The position numbers and the translations under genes were made by a program. Shown here in pieces: positions 62,210 to 64,000 of a stretch of 64,000 bases of DNA. Source of the DNA: JAICNG01 sp035249985 (GTDB lineage Bacteria > Gemmatimonadota > Gemmatimonadetes > Gemmatimonadales > Gemmatimonadaceae); assembly GCA_035249985.1 (NCBI GenBank), contig DATFFP010000030.1, positions 1-64,000 on the forward strand. The letters are read 5' to 3'. The notes beneath the pieces were generated by a model. It saw nothing but the letters and a program-made list of their open reading frames with translations, ran no database searches and had not been told where the DNA came from. How positions within the stretch are numbered: the first letter of the stretch is position 1; each line of letters begins with the position of its first letter.

Positions 62210-63598
62210 ATGTCCCTCGCCCCCTCCGACGTCTGGACCCGACTACTGGACCAGGCTCGACGGCAGCTTCCCGAGCAGGTAATTCGAACCTGGCTCGAGC
62301 CAACTGAAGCCCTCAAGGTCGAGGGCAATACGCTCTTCGTCGGTGTGCCTGATCGCTTTGCGGCCGACTGGAATGAGTCCAAGCATGGCGAGCTACTGGC
62401 ATCACTAGCACCCATTGCGCTCGGGCACCCCCTGAATGTGGTCTTCCGTGTTCATGATGAGCAGAAAACCCGACCGCAGATGGACTTTTTTGTCGCGCCG
62501 CTGCCTGAGAAGGGAACAGTTGCAGACACACTGGCAAATGCCAACAGCCAACTCAGCGGCCGCTACACATTCAGTAATTTTGTAATTGGAAAGTCAAACG
62601 AGCTCGCTGCCGCAGCTGCTCAAGCTGTTGCTGAAGCTCCTGGAAAGGTTTACAACCCTCTATTCATCTATGGCGAAACAGGCTTAGGAAAGACGCACCT
62701 CATGCAGGCCGTCGCTCATGATATTCTCAACCGAAATCCGCGTACGCGCCTAGCGTTCATAGGCACTGAGCAGTTTACAAACGAGCTCGTCGGCTCAATC
62801 CAGGGCCGCACTACTCAGGAATTCCGACGGCGATATCGGGAGATCGATCTCCTCCTCGTCGATGACATCCATTTCCTAAAGGGCAAGGAAGCAACACAGG
62901 AGGAGTTTTTCCACACTTTCAACGCCCTATATGAGGCAGGTCGCCAGATCATTTTGACGAGCGATCGGCCGCCCTCAGAAATCCCAGGACTCGAGGCGAG
63001 ACTCGTCAGCCGATTCCAGTGGGGAATGGTCGCAGACATCGAGCAACCAGATCTTGAGCACCGGACAGCAATTCTCAAGAACAAGGCTGCTTTGGATCAC
63101 CTTGAGCTGACCATTCCAGACGACGTGATCGGATTTATCGCGGAAAACGTACGATCGAGTGTACGAGAGCTTGAGGGCTCAATAATCCGGCTGTTGGCCT
63201 ACGCTTCGCTCCGACACCGGGATATAACTGTTGAACTGGCACGAGAAGCGTTACGCGACAAGCTAAGGGCCAATGGCCACATAGCAGCAATTCAAGATGC
63301 CGGGATCTCGGTTCCGGTAATCCAAAATGCAGTAGCAAAAGAATGGGGAGTAACCATTGAAGGCCTTCGTTCAAAGGTAAGGACGAAGACCCTTACCGTT
63401 CCCCGGCAGGTATCAATGTACCTCATCCGAGAGCTGTTAGGCCTGCAGCTCGTAGAGATTGGACTTGCCTTTGGCGGGCGGGATCACTCCACTGTTATCC
63501 ACAGCCTCGACCGTGTTTCTCAAGAACTCAGAACAGACCCTGCCTTTCACCTAAGGGTCCAGCAGATCCGCCAGCAATTAGAGCTACTCCGACACTAA
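62210..63598 (+). CDS. dnaA: Chromosomal replication initiator protein DnaA
   Basis: The product is 462 aa. Domain I is at the N-terminus (WTRLLDQARRQLPEQVIRTWL), then a linker. The AAA+ domain has Walker A GETGLGKTH (155-163) and Walker B LLLVDDIHF. Domain IV ends with DHSTVIHSLDRV for DnaA-box binding. It opens the origin and loads helicase. It lacks a clear ribosome binding site. Confidence 0.98.
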   Translation: MSLAPSDVWTRLLDQARRQLPEQVIRTWLEPTEALKVEGNTLFVGVPDRFAADWNESKHGELLASLAPIALGHPLNVVFRVHDEQKTRPQMDFFVAPLPEKGTVADTLANANSQLSGRYTFSNFVIGKSNELAAAAAQAVAEAPGKVYNPLFIYGETGLGKTHLMQAVAHDILNRNPRTRLAFIGTEQFTNELVGSIQGRTTQEFRRRYREIDLLLVDDIHFLKGKEATQEEFFHTFNALYEAGRQIILTSDRPPSEIPGLEARLVSRFQWGMVADIEQPDLEHRTAILKNKAALDHLELTIPDDVIGFIAENVRSSVRELEGSIIRLLAYASLRHRDITVELAREALRDKLRANGHIAAIQDAGISVPVIQNAVAKEWGVTIEGLRSKVRTKTLTVPRQVSMYLIRELLGLQLVEIGLAFGGRDHSTVIHSLDRVSQELRTDPAFHLRVQQIRQQLELLRH

Positions 63599-63848
63599 AG
63601 ACCCCATCATTCTCTAAGAATCAATCAGTCTCTCTTTCTGTTGACAAAGTAGTCCGAGGATTCTTCTCCGCATTCACCGACACTCCTTCCCCATCATCTC
63701 CACATATACTACCATCACGCAACTAAATCAGATATCGTAGGTTCCAGAGCTCTTCCACAACTTCACACTCTCTATTGCTACTACTAGCTGTTTCTTTAAA
63801 TAGAGAAGTACTAGAGTACCCCCTCCCAAAAGTGATCATGGAGCTGGC
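63599..63848. other. Putative oriC (dnaA-dnaN intergenic, 250 bp)
   Basis: The most AT-rich stretch of the window, between dnaA and dnaN. It contains DnaA-box-like TCTCCACAT (about 63697) and TCTTCCACA (63751-63759), and an inverted repeat TCTCTATT/AATAGAGA (63769-63806) that may contain the dnaN promoter. Boxes are imperfect, so the assignment rests mainly on location and composition. Confidence 0.55.
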
Positions 63849-64000
63849 ATGCGCTTTACGATAACTCGAGAGAAACTCCAGGAAGGGCTTAGCGCAGTGA
63901 CAGCCAGCATACCAGCCAAGACCACCCTTCCAGTCTTGGCTAATCTTTTAGTTGAGACGACAGAGAGAGGTATCAGGCTATCAGGAACAGATCTCGATAT
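63849..64000 (+). CDS. dnaN: DNA polymerase III beta subunit (sliding clamp), truncated at window edge
   Basis: Only the first 50 codons are in the window (MRFTITREKLQEGLSAVTAS..., KTTLPVLANLLVE, GIRLSGTDLD), all typical of DnaN domain 1. GGAG lies upstream of ATG 63849. It continues past 64000. Confidence 0.95.
   Translation, partial: MRFTITREKLQEGLSAVTASIPAKTTLPVLANLLVETTERGIRLSGTDLD

Noticed and set aside
63495..63503. Perfect DnaA box TTATCCACA inside dnaA
   Set aside because: It encodes the conserved VIH of the DHSTVIHS motif, so it is explained by protein constraint; not counted toward oriC.

Overview
The window is GC-rich, densely packed DNA from a free-living Gram-negative-type bacterium. 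The best guess is a member of Gemmatimonadota (Gemmatimonadaceae-like). This is inference from gene content: large TonB-dependent receptors, an ADOP/PadR pair, a Ser/Thr kinase with TPR repeats, many exported hydrolases, and frequent GTG starts. No rRNA or other decisive marker is present. The right end is the replication-origin neighbourhood: mnmE, a metallo-hydrolase, yidC, yidD, rnpA and rpmH run leftward; dnaA, a likely origin and the start of dnaN run rightward. Base composition becomes visibly more AT-rich there.

Layout, left to right. 1-920: N-terminal membrane half of a truncated sensor protein. 1046-9609: Gfo/Idh/MocA oxidoreductase, membrane-anchored alpha/beta hydrolase, exported PDZ protein, small Tyr-rich protein, KefB/YbaL-type antiporter, cupin, and a Ser/Thr kinase with TPRs. 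9619-15997: DinB-like protein, beta-lactamase-type serine hydrolase lipoprotein, a PadR/ADOP-permease islet bounded by a tRNA-Phe gene and a 40-bp copy of its 3' part, YihY/BrkB protein, ArsR regulator. 16021-25404: small lipoprotein, DUF4097-like protein, Oar-type TonB-dependent receptor, S41 protease with a TPR partner, an orphan structured RNA with its own terminator, a 9-bp minisatellite, and a rhomboid protease. 25480-32797: ddl with an unknown partner, two lipoproteins (one a TonB C-terminal domain), cystathionine beta-synthase-type enzyme, penicillin acylase, small membrane protein. 32818-41209: mutS, SPOR protein and holA in one operon, sulfatase, ECF sigma with anti-sigma, Nudix hydrolase. 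41255-50645: two pairs of M16 peptidases (each one active plus one inactive member), queD/phhB-like pterin enzymes, a second TonB receptor, a YdcF protein. 50696-57414: TetR regulator, beta-CASP nuclease, class V aminotransferase, GNAT protein, upp, DUF2225 protein, HExxH protein.

Two sequence-level themes cut across genes. First, tandem 7- or 9-bp repeats recur at gene borders (about 16.0, 21.1, 24.4, 29.9, 39.0, 39.7, 41.3, 44.1 and 47.1 kb). Several are paired as inverted arms that form long hairpins. In two cases the loop carries an ATG of an exported protein and one arm encodes part of its signal peptide. Second, the word GCCTAAC/GTTAGGC occurs 19 times by eye in both orientations, often bringing rare TTA or CTA leucine codons with it. 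Both look like DNA-level signals or selfish sequence not explained by the proteins.

Many genes are translationally coupled through GTGA or ATGA stop/start overlaps. Two genes, rnpA and the GNAT gene, have homologous N-termini that extend past the last available ATG/GTG/TTG codon.
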